Under the pieces are notes generated by a model. It had not been told where the DNA came from. It did not search any database and saw only the letters and a program-made list of their open reading frames with translations. A program made the translations under genes and the position numbers. DNA of 64,000 nt from an uncultured Bryobacteraceae bacterium (lineage in GTDB: Bacteria; Acidobacteriota; Terriglobia; Bryobacterales; Bryobacteraceae). The stretch lies in assembly GCA_938027685.1 (NCBI GenBank), contig CALJAM010000007.1, positions 1-64,000 on the forward strand, written 5' to 3'. This document shows, piece by piece, positions 9,365 to 19,098 of this stretch. The number at the start of each line of letters is the position of its first letter. Position 1 is the stretch's first letter.

Positions 9365-11389
9365 TCAGGGCAGATGCAGACCCAGTTCTTCAGGCGGCGG
9401 TAGGTTTTGCCAGAGGTTGTACTGCTCTACGGCCTCGTTGAAGAGGCGAATGCGGCGCGTCCACATCAGAGCTTCCTCGTCGAAGCGCACGAGTACGTTT
9501 CCCAGCCAGTACGGCCGGTTTTCCGCCAGCCAGGCCCGCCGGTAGAGATCCTTGAGTTCCGTCGAATAGTCACGCAGGTCCTGCAGCATGCCGTTGGTCG
9601 AGTTGATGCGGCCGAAATTGCGCGGGGCTCGCGCTTGCAGCGCTTCGCGGTAAATTTCGCCGATGCGTCGGCCGAATTGTACCTTCATGCCGAGATAGTC
9701 CAGACGTTTGGCGGCCAGCCGCAGCGAGAGCAGGGTGTCGCCGTTGCGACGCGCCTTTTGCTCGGCGGCCTCCAGCGTGGCGAGCGCCTCTTCGGCGACC
9801 CGGCGTAGCTCCGAAGCCGCCGGCGCGATCTTCACGGCGAGGGCCGCGCCCGCCCGCGCGAAGGGATCCAGCCAGAACACGCGGGTCCGCGCGTCGGGGA
9901 CGCCGCTGCGCTGCAGGATGCGGTGCGCCTCGTCCAGCCGGCGGATGACTCCGGCGAAGGTTTGGTCGGTGTTGCGGTAAAAAGCCCAGTCGAAGGACGC
10001 AGCGAATTCGTCCGCCGAGGGCTCTCGCTCCTGCCAGGCCGCGGCGGCGGAGTAGAGGATCCCGTACCAGTTGTGGTTGAGCAGGGCCTCGCCGTCGTCG
10101 GCCCAGTGGGTGTTGAACATGCCCAGCGCGCCCGCCCGCTTGCCGTCGCGCACGAATCCGGCGATGTTGGCCAGCGCGTTCGACACGTTCGGGAAAACGC
10201 GGTTCCAGTTGTTCAACCCCGGGCAGACGAAGAACGCGAAGCCTGCCTTGCGGAAGGGTTCGATGTAATCGGCGAAACTGTCGCGCGGGTCGTAGGTCCA
10301 GGTCATGGCGACCAGATCGCGCGGCAGCTCGGGTATCAGTTCGGCGTGCTTGAGCGCGATGTCGCCCCAGAACATCACGCGTCGTCCGAGCGGGCGAAGC
10401 ATCTCAGCCACACGCTTGATGTGACGCACATAGAGGCGCCCCACGCCGATCTGCTCGGCTTCCCCGCGGCTGCGGCCCTGCCCGAGCTCCCAGGTCTCGT
10501 CGCTGCCGATATGAAGAAAAATCCCCGGGAAGGCCTCTGCGAGCTGACGGCAGGCCTGCTCGATCCACTCGTAGGTCGCTTTCTCGACGGGGGTGATCAC
10601 CGAGCCGTGCGGAACTTCGGCCAGCGCGGCGTAGCGTTCGAACTTCAGCATATGATGCAGGTGCCCGAAGGTTTGCTGCTGCGGGACCAGTTCGATGTGA
10701 TACCGCTTCGCATACTGGAAAAGCCTGCGCGCTTGCTCGGCGGTGAAGGCGCCCCCCTCGGGCGCGATCAGGGGCGCGTGGCGATAGGCAAATACGTGCT
10801 CCATGTACAGGCTGAGCATGTTCAGCTTGAACTCGGCGGCCAAGCGGACAAGCCGTTCCAGCTGCGCGTCGGTCGGAATGGGCCCGCGGCTGACGTCGAT
10901 CGAAAGGCCGCGGTGACGCAGCGCGGGCCAGTCGGCGATCGAGAGCGCGGGCAGGCGCGCGCCCGGCCCGATCAACTGCCGCAGGGTTTGCGCTCCGTAA
11001 AAGACACCCGCCGCCGTGCGGGCCGCCACCAAAGCGCCCCGGGAATCCGAGTGCAACAGATAACCCTCCTCGTGTTTCAATGCTTCCTTATCCAGCCCCA
11101 GCCGAGGGATCTCGCTTTCGGCGGCCGGGTCGTCTGCGCGCAACAGACGGATCTCGGCATCGCCTGACGACGTCACTGCGGCTTCGAGCCCGTGCGTTTC
11201 GCGCAGTTCCGCCAGGAGGGTCTCGGCCGCCAATCGATCCTCGGCGTGGGCGACGTAAATGCGAACGGGCGCGCGGAGCAGCAACTCGCCCTTGCCGGCG
11301 AGCACGCGGCGGGGCTCGGGGACCGGCTTCGGCGACGCGCAGCAGGCGTACGGCAACGCAAGCAGGAGAAAGACGCGTACCCGGCGCAT
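9365..11389 (-). CDS. Exported GH20 beta-N-acetylhexosaminidase
   Basis: Glycoside hydrolase family 20 enzyme of 674 residues that should release terminal GlcNAc or GalNAc. A hydrophobic signal peptide spans residues 1-20 and a GH20b-like N-terminal domain covers about 30-145. The catalytic TIM barrel follows, starting around RHRGLSIDVSRGPIP. The catalytic pair Asp297-Glu298 is seen in HIGSDETWELG; this family works by substrate-assisted catalysis with that pair. The C-terminal 150 residues are helical. The start at 11389 is preferred to a TTG at 11434 because it gives a clean signal peptide and has a TATCAT element exactly seven bases ahead. Possible roles are chitin or cell-wall amino-sugar scavenging. 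Confidence 0.88.
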   Translation of the reverse strand: MRRVRVFLLLALPYACCASPKPVPEPRRVLAGKGELLLRAPVRIYVAHAEDRLAAETLLAELRETHGLEAAVTSSGDAEIRLLRADDPAAESEIPRLGLDKEALKHEEGYLLHSDSRGALVAARTAAGVFYGAQTLRQLIGPGARLPALSIADWPALRHRGLSIDVSRGPIPTDAQLERLVRLAAEFKLNMLSLYMEHVFAYRHAPLIAPEGGAFTAEQARRLFQYAKRYHIELVPQQQTFGHLHHMLKFERYAALAEVPHGSVITPVEKATYEWIEQACRQLAEAFPGIFLHIGSDETWELGQGRSRGEAEQIGVGRLYVRHIKRVAEMLRPLGRRVMFWGDIALKHAELIPELPRDLVAMTWTYDPRDSFADYIEPFRKAGFAFFVCPGLNNWNRVFPNVSNALANIAGFVRDGKRAGALGMFNTHWADDGEALLNHNWYGILYSAAAAWQEREPSADEFAASFDWAFYRNTDQTFAGVIRRLDEAHRILQRSGVPDARTRVFWLDPFARAGAALAVKIAPAASELRRVAEEALATLEAAEQKARRNGDTLLSLRLAAKRLDYLGMKVQFGRRIGEIYREALQARAPRNFGRINSTNGMLQDLRDYSTELKDLYRRAWLAENRPYWLGNVLVRFDEEALMWTRRIRLFNEAVEQYNLWQNLPPPEELGLHLP

Positions 11390-11402
11390 GCGAAGTATGA
11401 TA
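11387..11402 (-). promoter_or_regulatory. Leaderless-type -10 element of the GH20 gene
   Basis: On the minus strand TATCAT (11402-11397) is followed by seven bases and the ATG at 11389, with no Shine-Dalgarno between. Transcription starting at the usual distance from a -10 would begin at the start codon. Confidence 0.5.
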
Positions 11403-11576
11403 CCGGCTGCCGCGAATCGGTGTCGCGTTACCAACGGACTCGAGGGCGATAGGTTCGATCGGGACCCGAAAAGGGCTGCGGTGCGCTGCCGACGCGTGCA
11501 GCCGACTTTTCCGGGCGGGTGATGCCGAATCCGGGCCTGCGGTATTTAGCTTCCGAGTGCCGAAGAAGGGAATGCG

Positions 11577-11652
11577 TGGTGGCCAGGGAGGGAATCGAAC
11601 CCCCGACGCCAGCCTTTTCAGGGCTGCGCTCTACCAACTGAGCTACCTGGCC
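11577..11652 (-). tRNA. tRNA-Phe (GAA)
   Basis: A 76-base cloverleaf on the minus strand. The acceptor stem GGCCAGG (11652-11646) pairs with CCTGGCC (11587-11581), followed by the discriminator A and an encoded CCA. The D-arm is GCTC-AGTTGGTA-GAGC. The anticodon arm is CAGCC-CTGAAAA-GGCTG with GAA at positions 34-36, and the T-arm carries TTCGATT. All stems pair, with one G-U in the T-stem. Confidence 0.97.
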
Positions 11653-11663
11653 TTCGGCCCTTT

Positions 11664-11672
11664 ATTATAGCA
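11664..11672 (-). promoter_or_regulatory. Extended -10 promoter of tRNA-Phe
   Basis: The minus strand reads TGCTATAAT ending at 11664, a perfect extended -10 (TGNTATAAT), 11 bases upstream of the mature tRNA 5' end. No good -35 is seen. Confidence 0.6.
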
Positions 11673-11764
11673 GGCATCGGCCTGCGCGAGGGCGCCGTGG
11701 CACCGTCCCCTGGAAGGGGGCATGCGACTCGGGCCGGTTAACGAAGCGGGAGGGCGCCGGGCGC

Positions 11765-11780
11765 TATACTGACGCTGGTG
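11765..11780 (+). promoter_or_regulatory. Leaderless-type -10 element of the NMT1/THI5-like gene
   Basis: TATACT (11765-11770), then seven bases, then the GTG start at 11778. There is no Shine-Dalgarno and no convincing -35. Confidence 0.5.
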
Positions 11781-12671
11781 TCGGAACTTCGCATCATCGC
11801 GTCGCGCCATTCCGCCTTTTACAGTCCGCTGCTCGCTACCATGGCGGCAGGCTTTCTGGAGCAGGAGGGGCTGGCCGCCTCGTACCGGTCCATGGCGCCT
11901 AGCGAGCGCGCCCAGGATCTCATCGCCGCCGGCCAGGCCCACATTGTGCAATCCGCCGTCTCCATGAGCTGGCTAGCTTTGGAGCGGGGCGAGAGAGACC
12001 TGCCGGTTCACTTCGCTCAGATCAATTGCCGCGACGGTTTCTTTTTGGTGGCACGCCGACGCCCGGTGCGCTTCGAATGGAAGCTTCTCGAAGGCGCCAC
12101 GGTCCTGGCTGATCACGCCTCGCAGCCGCTGGCCATGCTCCGGTACGCCCTGCACCGGCAGGGGGTGGACTGGGGTAAGATCCGGGCGCTCGATCGCGGA
12201 GAACCCGACGCGATGTCCGCGGCTTTCCGCCGGGGGGAGGGCGACTACGTGCACTTGCAAGGTCCCGCAGCGCAGCAGCTCGAACACGACGGCGTCGGCT
12301 GCGTGGTTGCGGCCGTCGGTGACGCCATGCCGCCGCTGGCCTTCAGCAGCCTGACGGCCTCGCGCAGTTTCCTGCACACGCCGGAAGCGGCGGCCTTCCT
12401 GCGGGCTTATGCCCGCGCCCGGCGGTGGGTGCGATCGAGCCCGGCCTCCGAGGTTGCGGCGCGCCTAGCCTCGTTTTTCCCGGGCATCGCGCGCGAAGCG
12501 CTCCAGGCCGCGATCGCGCGCTACCAGAAGCTCGGATGCTGGGAGGGCGGAATCGCGATCGTCCGCGCACTGTACGAGCAAGCCTTGGAGGTGTTTCTCC
12601 ATGCGGGCACGGTCACCAAGCGCTGGGATTACCACGACGTGGCCGTGGAGCTGCCCGAGCCGGCAGGATGA
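11778..12671 (+). CDS. NMT1/THI5-like (SsuA-type) substrate-binding protein without signal peptide
   Basis: Protein of 297 residues with the periplasmic-binding-protein fold of the NMT1/THI5/SsuA group, recognised by RIIASRHSAFYSPLLATMAAGFLEQEGL at its N-terminus and the AAGQAHIVQSAVSMSW segment. Members usually bind pyrimidine precursors, sulfonates or similar small ligands for an ABC importer; a few are soluble enzymes or binding proteins in thiamin pyrimidine synthesis. Here there is no signal peptide or lipobox and no ATPase or permease nearby. A cytoplasmic ligand-binding or biosynthetic role is therefore as likely as transport. The start is GTG, fixed by the onset of the first beta strand and a -10 element seven bases before it. 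The ligand is unknown. Confidence 0.7.
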   Translation: MSELRIIASRHSAFYSPLLATMAAGFLEQEGLAASYRSMAPSERAQDLIAAGQAHIVQSAVSMSWLALERGERDLPVHFAQINCRDGFFLVARRRPVRFEWKLLEGATVLADHASQPLAMLRYALHRQGVDWGKIRALDRGEPDAMSAAFRRGEGDYVHLQGPAAQQLEHDGVGCVVAAVGDAMPPLAFSSLTASRSFLHTPEAAAFLRAYARARRWVRSSPASEVAARLASFFPGIAREALQAAIARYQKLGCWEGGIAIVRALYEQALEVFLHAGTVTKRWDYHDVAVELPEPAG

Positions 12672-12702
12672 GGATGGGGCCCGTCGCCCGCCAGGCCCGC
12701 GG

Positions 12703-12731
12703 TTGCCGGGCTGCCTCCGAGTTGATATAGT
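12703..12731 (+). promoter_or_regulatory. Probable promoter of icd
   Basis: TTGCCG (12703-12708) and TATAGT (12726-12731) are spaced 17 bases apart, with four and five matches to the two consensus hexamers. Transcription would begin near 12738, giving a leader of about 77 bases before icd. Confidence 0.55.
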
Positions 12732-12814
12732 TGTTGCCGGATCGGAGGGAGTGCTCCGATTCGCAAAGATGGACCGGCCGAAAAGGTCGGCCAAGGCAAT
12801 CGTAGGGGAGAGAG

Positions 12815-14068
12815 ATGGAATCCTACAACAACATCCCTGTGCCCGAGGACGGCCAGCCGATTGAGTTCCGAGACGGCAAGTTCGTTGTCCCGGATCGCCC
12901 GATCATTCCCTTCATCGAGGGTGATGGTACCGGCCCCGACATCTGGCGAGCGGCGCGGCGGGTCTTTGATGCGGCGGTGGAGCGCGCTTACGGGGGAAAG
13001 CGCCGGGTGATCTGGTACGAGGTGTTCGCGGGAGAGAAGGCCTTCAATATGTTCAACACCTGGCTCCCCGAGGACACCTTGCAGGCCATCAAGCGCTTTC
13101 GCATCGCCATCAAGGGTCCGCTGACCACGCCCGTGGGCGGCGGTCACCGCAGCCTTAACGTGGCCTTGCGCCAATTGCTCGATCTGTACGTGTGCTGGCG
13201 CCCCGTGCGCTACTACCCTGGGGTGCCTTCGCCCGTCAAGAACCCCGAAAAGCTCGATGTAGTCATCTTCCGTGAGAACACCGAGGATGTCTACGCCGGC
13301 ATCGAGTGGCGGCAGGGAACGCCGGAGGCTCAGAAGGTCATCGAGTGGCTGACCAAAGAGATGGGCTGCAAGATCCGGCCTGACTCCGGCATCGGCGTGA
13401 AGCCTATCTCGATCACCGGCACCAAGCGCCTGGTGCGTCGGGCCATCCGCTATGCGCTGGAAAATAACCGCCGCAGCGTCACCCTGGTTCACAAAGGCAA
13501 CATCATGAAGTTCACCGAGGGCGCCTTCCGCGACTGGGGTTACGAGGTGGCGCGCGAGGAGTTCGCCGACAAGGTGGTCACGGAGGCGGAGGCCGGCCCC
13601 AACCCGCCGCCAGGCAAGATCATCATCAAGGACCGGATCGCGGATTCGATGTTCCAGCAGGTGCTGCTGCGCCCGGACGAGTACGACGTGATCGCCACGC
13701 CCAACCTCAACGGCGATTACCTCTCGGACGCCTGCGCTGCGCAGGTGGGCGGGCTGGGCATTGCGCCCGGAGGCAACATCGGCGACGAGCACGGCGTCTT
13801 CGAGGCCACCCACGGCACGGCGCCCAAGTACGCCGGGCAGGACGTCGTCAATCCGTCCAGCGTGATTCTCTCCGGTTCGATGATGTTCTCCTTCATCGGT
13901 TGGAAGGAGGTGAGCGACCTCATCGAGCGCGGCATCACCGAAACCATCCGCCAGAAGCGCGTGACCTACGATCTGCACAGGCTGATGGAGGGCGCGACCA
14001 AGCTGAGGACCAGCGAGTTCGCAGACGCGATCATCGAGAACATGGACCGGGCTGCCGCCGCGGCCTGA
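12815..14068 (+). CDS. icd: NADP-dependent isocitrate dehydrogenase
   Basis: TCA-cycle enzyme converting isocitrate to 2-oxoglutarate and CO2 with NADP; 417 residues, almost the same length as the E. coli enzyme. Substrate-binding Ser113 lies in [13 protein letters not shown], at the same number as the serine that is phosphorylated in E. coli. NADP specificity is indicated by the Lys-Tyr in APKYAGQ, the following Val, and Tyr and Arg in VTYDLHR, the residues that hold the 2'-phosphate in E. coli. Metal-binding aspartates are in [12 protein letters not shown]. The ATG follows a GGGGAGAG ribosome site. mdh follows 26 bases later with its own strong site, so the two TCA genes are probably one unit. 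Control by phosphorylation would need an AceK, not seen here. Confidence 0.97.
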   Translation: MESYNNIPVPEDGQPIEFRDGKFVVPDRPIIPFIEGDGTGPDIWRAARRVFDAAVERAYGGKRRVIWYEVFAGEKAFNMFNTWLPEDTLQAIKRFRIAIKGPLTTPVGGGHRSLNVALRQLLDLYVCWRPVRYYPGVPSPVKNPEKLDVVIFRENTEDVYAGIEWRQGTPEAQKVIEWLTKEMGCKIRPDSGIGVKPISITGTKRLVRRAIRYALENNRRSVTLVHKGNIMKFTEGAFRDWGYEVAREEFADKVVTEAEAGPNPPPGKIIIKDRIADSMFQQVLLRPDEYDVIATPNLNGDYLSDACAAQVGGLGIAPGGNIGDEHGVFEATHGTAPKYAGQDVVNPSSVILSGSMMFSFIGWKEVSDLIERGITETIRQKRVTYDLHRLMEGATKLRTSEFADAIIENMDRAAAAA

Positions 14069-14082
14069 TCCGTCGAAACTAA

Positions 14083-15045
<963 letters not shown>

Positions 15046-15072
15046 GTTCAATTAGGCTGGCAGGGCGGGGCA

Positions 15073-16251
15073 ATGGCGCCCCGCTCTGCGATGCGTTTCT
15101 CGGCCCGACTTCCCTGGTGCCTCCCCGAGAACCGGCTGTCGCGCGCGCTCGCCGAGAGGCGGGCCGCGGGTCTGCCGGTCCTCGACTTGACGCAATCGAA
15201 TCCGACCCGCGCGGGATTTGTGTACCCGGATAGGATCTGCGCGGCGCTCGCCGACCCCCAAGGGCTGATCTACGACCCGCACCCCGCGGGATCCCTCCGT
15301 GCGCGCGAGGCGGTGGCGGCGTGGTATGGACGGCGCGGCGTGTCCGCGAATCCCGCCAGGATTGTGCTCGCCCCCGGCACCAGCGACGCTTACGCCTGGC
15401 TGTTCAAGTTGCTGTGCGATCCCGGCGACGAGGTGCTCGCGCCGCGTCCCTCCTACCCGCTCTTCGAATTCCTCGCCGGACTCGAATCGGTGCGCATCGT
15501 GCCCTACCAGCTCGTTTACGACGGGCGATGGTGGGTGGACTGGGCCTCACTTGAGCGCGCCGCGGGACCGCGTGCACGGGCCGTGGTCGTCGTTCAGCCC
15601 AACAACCCCACGGGATCGTTTCTGCACCCCGCGGAGATAGAGCGCCTGGCTGCCTTCTGCGCGGCGCGCGATCTGGCGATCATCTCCGACGAGGTTTTTG
15701 CCGATTACCCGCTGGGTGAGGAGCGAGTTCCATCCCTGTGCGTCCAACGCACGGCGACCTGCTTCGCGTTGGGCGGGCTTTCCAAAGCGGCCGGACTGCC
15801 GCAGATGAAACTATCCTGGATCCTGATCGGAGGGCCTGACGAGCGGGGGCGGGCGGCGCTCGAACGGCTCGAACTCATCGCCGACACGTACCTGCCGGTG
15901 AGTACTCCGGTCCAGTGCGCTCTGCCCGTCCTGCTCGAGGAGGGCGAGGCAGTTTGCGAGCAGATCCGCGCGCGGACGCGCCAGAATTACCGGCGGCTGG
16001 CCGAGCAGATCGGACCGCATTCGCCCGTCAACCTGCTGGCTGCGCAGGCCGGCTGGTATGCGATCCTCCGCGTGCCGCGGCTGCGCAGCGAGGAGGAGTG
16101 GTGCCTTGAGCTGCTCGCGCGAGGCGTACTGGTGCAGCCGGGCTACTTTTACGATTTCTCCGAGGAAGCCTACCTCGTTGTGAGCTTGCTGACTCCCCCG
16201 GACGAACTGGCGGCAGGCGTCAGTGAATTGCTCGCGCTGATGGAAAGCTGA
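15073..16251 (+). CDS. Class I/II PLP-dependent aminotransferase
   Basis: Fold-type I aminotransferase of 392 residues. It shows LDLTQSNPTRAGF near the N-terminus, the PLP-contacting APGTSDAYAWLF, the Asn of VVQPNNPTGSF, the Asp of IISDEVFADY, and the Schiff-base lysine in GGLSKAAGLPQMKLSW. The overall pattern is that of alanine or aromatic-type transaminases, but the substrate cannot be fixed. Two starts are possible, ATG at 15073 or 15091; neither has a strong Shine-Dalgarno. The gene follows mdh by 27 bases and converges on the xylanase gene, with only one base between the two stops and so no room for a terminator. Confidence 0.88.
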   Translation: MAPRSAMRFSARLPWCLPENRLSRALAERRAAGLPVLDLTQSNPTRAGFVYPDRICAALADPQGLIYDPHPAGSLRAREAVAAWYGRRGVSANPARIVLAPGTSDAYAWLFKLLCDPGDEVLAPRPSYPLFEFLAGLESVRIVPYQLVYDGRWWVDWASLERAAGPRARAVVVVQPNNPTGSFLHPAEIERLAAFCAARDLAIISDEVFADYPLGEERVPSLCVQRTATCFALGGLSKAAGLPQMKLSWILIGGPDERGRAALERLELIADTYLPVSTPVQCALPVLLEEGEAVCEQIRARTRQNYRRLAEQIGPHSPVNLLAAQAGWYAILRVPRLRSEEEWCLELLARGVLVQPGYFYDFSEEAYLVVSLLTPPDELAAGVSELLALMES

Positions 16252-16252
16252 C

Positions 16253-17353
16253 TCAGGCCGTGCGCGCAGGGGCCGATCGCAGTGCGTCGCGGATGGCCCG
16301 CCAGGCCGGCTTGCGGCGATATTCACGATCCAGCGGAAGCACGCGTACGGGAGTTCCGCTGGCTCGCTTTCTGCGGCCTGCCAGCCAGGTGTAACGGTCG
16401 GTCAATCCCCAGGTCAGAACGGCCTTGACCGCCGGCTCCCCGAGCGCAGCCTTGAGATACGTTTCGTAGACCCCGGCTATCGCTTCGTCGCGCTCGGCGA
16501 CGTCGTCGGGCAGATCGCGGTCGCTGACGTCGAGTTCGGTGATGTAGATCTCGAGGCCCAGCGAAGCGATTTCGCGAAAGAAGCGCTGCAAGGTTTCCGG
16601 CTTGAAATGGCGGAACTCGGACCAGTCCAGGTGAGCCTGCATACCGAAAGCGTGCACGGGAACGTCGCGCTCTTTGAGTCGGCGCAGCAGTCGCAGGACG
16701 GCCTGGCGCTTCGCTTCCTGCTGGGGCGTGTCGTAATCGAGCCCGTAGTCATTGTAAGTGAGTTTGGCGTTCGGATCCGCTTCTCGGGCGGCGCGGAAGG
16801 CCAGTTCGATGTAGCCGGGGCCCAGCAACTCGAGGAACGGGGTGATGCGCAGGCCGTCTTCGCGACCGTCAGGCAGGTGGATGGCCTCGTTGACCACGTC
16901 CCAGGAGTGCATGCGGCCGCGGTAGCGGCCGGCTACCGTGTGGATGTGCTGTTCCAGATGCTTCTGCGCGTTTTGCGCATTGACGTGAGTCTTGAGCCAG
17001 GGCCAAATCTGCTGGTGCCATACAAGGGTATGGCCGCGCATGCGCATGTCGTGCCGCTGACAGAAGTCGGCCATGAAGTCGGGGGGCTCGAAGCGATAGG
17101 CGTCGGGCTCCGGATGCACGAGGCCCATTTTGAGCACGTTTTCCGGCACCAGGATGTTGCACTCCCGAGCGAAGCTCTGCGCGTAGTGCTCGTCGTCACG
17201 CAGAGCAGGCCATGCCGCGGCGGCGCCGTAAAGCAGTCCGGTGCGGGCGGCGTATTCCCTGAGGCCGGGCTCCGTCTCTTCGGGGAGCGTCCGGCGAGCG
17301 AGGGGAGCAGTCAGATTGCCTACGAGCAGGGATCGGCGGCTGATGTCGGCCAT
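16253..17353 (-). CDS. GH10 endo-1,4-beta-xylanase
   Basis: Glycoside hydrolase family 10 enzyme of 366 residues that should cut the xylan backbone with retention of configuration. The TIM barrel covers nearly the whole protein. The acid/base Glu156 is in SWDVVNEAI and the nucleophile Glu273 is in YITELDVSD. The family HTLVWHQQ and TYNDYGLDYD segments are also present. The N-terminus has a twin-arginine-like ISRRSLLVGN but only a weak hydrophobic stretch, so export is likely but not certain. The ATG is chosen over an in-frame TTG two codons upstream because it is preceded by TATCCT at exactly seven bases. There is no carbohydrate-binding module and no sugar operon next to it. Confidence 0.93.
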   Translation of the reverse strand: MADISRRSLLVGNLTAPLARRTLPEETEPGLREYAARTGLLYGAAAAWPALRDDEHYAQSFARECNILVPENVLKMGLVHPEPDAYRFEPPDFMADFCQRHDMRMRGHTLVWHQQIWPWLKTHVNAQNAQKHLEQHIHTVAGRYRGRMHSWDVVNEAIHLPDGREDGLRITPFLELLGPGYIELAFRAAREADPNAKLTYNDYGLDYDTPQQEAKRQAVLRLLRRLKERDVPVHAFGMQAHLDWSEFRHFKPETLQRFFREIASLGLEIYITELDVSDRDLPDDVAERDEAIAGVYETYLKAALGEPAVKAVLTWGLTDRYTWLAGRRKRASGTPVRVLPLDREYRRKPAWRAIRDALRSAPARTA

Positions 17354-17366
17354 GGTCAATAGGATA
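17351..17366 (-). promoter_or_regulatory. Leaderless-type -10 element of the GH10 gene
   Basis: On the minus strand TATCCT (17366-17361) is followed by seven bases and the ATG at 17353. No ribosome-binding site lies between. Confidence 0.45.
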
Positions 17367-17426
17367 GGGGATCCGGGCCCTGTGGCGGGGCAAGGTTAAT
17401 TCTGGGATCGCAGGCTGAGGCGCTTC

Positions 17427-17435
17427 TGATATAAT
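17427..17435 (+). promoter_or_regulatory. Extended -10 promoter upstream of phoH operon
   Basis: TGATATAAT is a perfect extended -10. Transcription would start at about 17442, giving a leader of roughly 170 bases before phoH. Eight bases after the hexamer lies the ATG of a 22-codon open frame. Confidence 0.6.
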
Positions 17436-17443
17436 CGGGAGGG

Positions 17444-17512
17444 ATGATAATTGCCCTTCCGCTCGCGCGGACGGCGACGATCCCGCACCTGCCTGGGTTA
17501 TCCCGTGCGTAA
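17444..17512 (+). CDS. Possible 22-residue leader peptide ahead of phoH
   Basis: A short frame ATG...TAA encodes a peptide beginning MIIALPLARTATIP. It starts eight bases after a perfect TATAAT, the same geometry as other leaderless starts here, and it would be the first thing translated on the phoH transcript. There is no conserved-family evidence; it may be chance. Confidence 0.25.
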   Translation: MIIALPLARTATIPHLPGLSRA

Positions 17513-17614
17513 CGGCGCGTTTCCCTTCATGTTGCCGAGTCGGCTTGGGTGGGTTCGAGTCCGTCGCCCCGCCGTGGAAGGCGCCGCAAGGGAGGCGGAC
17601 AAACCTCAGTCAGG

Positions 17615-18619
17615 ATGAAAGTTTCCGTTCAAATCCGGAGGGGAATCGAACCGCTATTCGGCACGCGCGACGAGAACATCCGGCTGTTGGAATCGAGCCT
17701 GAACGTGACGACCCAGCTGGTCGAAGACAGCCTGGAGATCGAAGGTGACGCCGCGGCGGTCAGCCGCGCCGAAGGCATCCTGCAGGATTACATCTCGCTG
17801 GTGCAGGAGGGCCACGTCTTCACCAACGGCGACCTTAACAGTTACCTGCGCGTAGTGACCGAGGATCCCGAAGTTACGCTGCGCAACTTGGTGCTGAGCG
17901 GCCGCCAGCGGAATTTCGGCAAAAAGACGGTGGTCCCGAAGACCATCAACCAGCGGCGCTACCTGGAGGCGATCGAGCGCAACGACCTGGTGTTCGGCAT
18001 CGGTCCGGCGGGCACGGGCAAGACCTACCTGGCCGTCGCCATGGCGCTCTCGGCCCTGCTGGCCAAGAGGATGAGCCGCATCATCCTCACCCGGCCGGCG
18101 GTGGAGGCGGGTGAGAAACTGGGGTTTCTGCCGGGCACGATCCAGGAGAAGGTCGATCCCTACCTGCGCCCGTTGTACGACGCGCTCTACGACATGCTCG
18201 ATATCGAGAAAGTCGAGAAGCTGCTGGAGCGGTCGGTGATCGAGATCGCGCCCATCGCCTTCATGCGAGGCCGTACCCTCAACGACTGCTTCATCATCGT
18301 GGACGAGGCGCAGAACTCCACGCCCGAGCAGATGAAGATGGTGCTCACGCGGCAGGGTTTCAACGCCAAAATGGTCGTGACCGGCGACGTGACGCAGATC
18401 GACCTGCCGCCCGGACGCAAAAGCGGACTGCTGCACGCCGAGGAGGTCCTGCGCGGCGTCGAGGGTATCAGTTTCATCTACTTCGACGAGCGCGACGTAG
18501 TACGCCACACGCTGGTGCAGCGCATCATCAAGGCCTACGAGCGCTACGAGCAGGCGCAGCAGGAAAGGCAATTGTCGCTGCGCTGGAACGATTCTTCGGC
18601 CGAGCCGAACCGGGCCTGA
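17615..18619 (+). CDS. phoH: PhoH-family ATPase
   Basis: Cytoplasmic P-loop ATPase of 334 residues of the PhoH (YbeZ-like) family, linked in other bacteria to RNA processing together with YbeY and Era. An N-terminal KH-like region (about 1-100) is followed by the ATPase domain with Walker A GPAGTGKT (about 130-137) and Walker [10 protein letters not shown]. The ATG at 17615 is preferred to a GTG 22 codons upstream, because the upstream extension is low-complexity Arg-Gly sequence. It leads the phoH-ybeY-corC-era operon, an order conserved in many bacteria. The promoter is the extended -10 at 17427. Confidence 0.93.
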   Translation: MKVSVQIRRGIEPLFGTRDENIRLLESSLNVTTQLVEDSLEIEGDAAAVSRAEGILQDYISLVQEGHVFTNGDLNSYLRVVTEDPEVTLRNLVLSGRQRNFGKKTVVPKTINQRRYLEAIERNDLVFGIGPAGTGKTYLAVAMALSALLAKRMSRIILTRPAVEAGEKLGFLPGTIQEKVDPYLRPLYDALYDMLDIEKVEKLLERSVIEIAPIAFMRGRTLNDCFIIVDEAQNSTPEQMKMVLTRQGFNAKMVVTGDVTQIDLPPGRKSGLLHAEEVLRGVEGISFIYFDERDVVRHTLVQRIIKAYERYEQAQQERQLSLRWNDSSAEPNRA

Positions 18620-18628
18620 GAGGCCCTT

Positions 18629-19096
18629 ATGAGTGACCCCGACAGTACGGTGATCTTCCGGCGCGCGCCCCGCCGGCTGGATCGGGCGCGCGTAGAGGCT
18701 TTCGCCGAACGGCTGCGCCGCGAGGTCGCCCGAGGGCGGCCTTTCCTCTGCCTCATCTCGGGAGACGCCGAGCTGCGACGCCTCAACCGGCGCTTCCTGG
18801 GCAAAGACCGGCCGACGGACGTGCTGTCTTTTCCTTCGCCCCCGCGCCGGCCGTGTGAGGAGCCGGGGCCGCGGCCGCTGGGCGAGATTGCGATTTCCGC
18901 CGACCGCGCCGCCCGCCAAGCGCGCCGCTTCGGCCACTCGCTCGAGGAGGAAATCGCCATCCTGATGCTGCACGGCCTTCTGCACCTCAAGGGAATGGAC
19001 CACACCCGCGATCAGGGGCGCATGGCTCGGGCCGAAGCGCGCTGGCGGCGCAGGCTCGGGCTGCCGGCAAGCCTTACCGAACGTGGCGGGGAGTGA
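18629..19096 (+). CDS. ybeY: Endoribonuclease YbeY
   Basis: Zinc-dependent endoribonuclease involved in 16S rRNA 3'-end maturation and ribosome quality control. It has 155 residues and the diagnostic metal-binding motif with His115, His119 and His125 in HGLLHLKGMDH. The conserved RPTDVLSFP segment is at residues 61-69. The C-terminus is Arg-rich. It lies nine bases after phoH and slightly overlaps the extended reading frame of corC, consistent with translational coupling in this operon. Confidence 0.95.
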   Translation: MSDPDSTVIFRRAPRRLDRARVEAFAERLRREVARGRPFLCLISGDAELRRLNRRFLGKDRPTDVLSFPSPPRRPCEEPGPRPLGEIAISADRAARQARRFGHSLEEEIAILMLHGLLHLKGMDHTRDQGRMARAEARWRRRLGLPASLTERGGE

Positions 19097-19098
19097 CC

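Noticed and set aside
17541-17570. T-arm-like GGGTTCGAGTCC in the phoH leader, suggesting a tRNA or tmRNA end
   Set aside because: The flanking bases do not form a five-pair T-stem and no acceptor, D or anticodon arm can be drawn.
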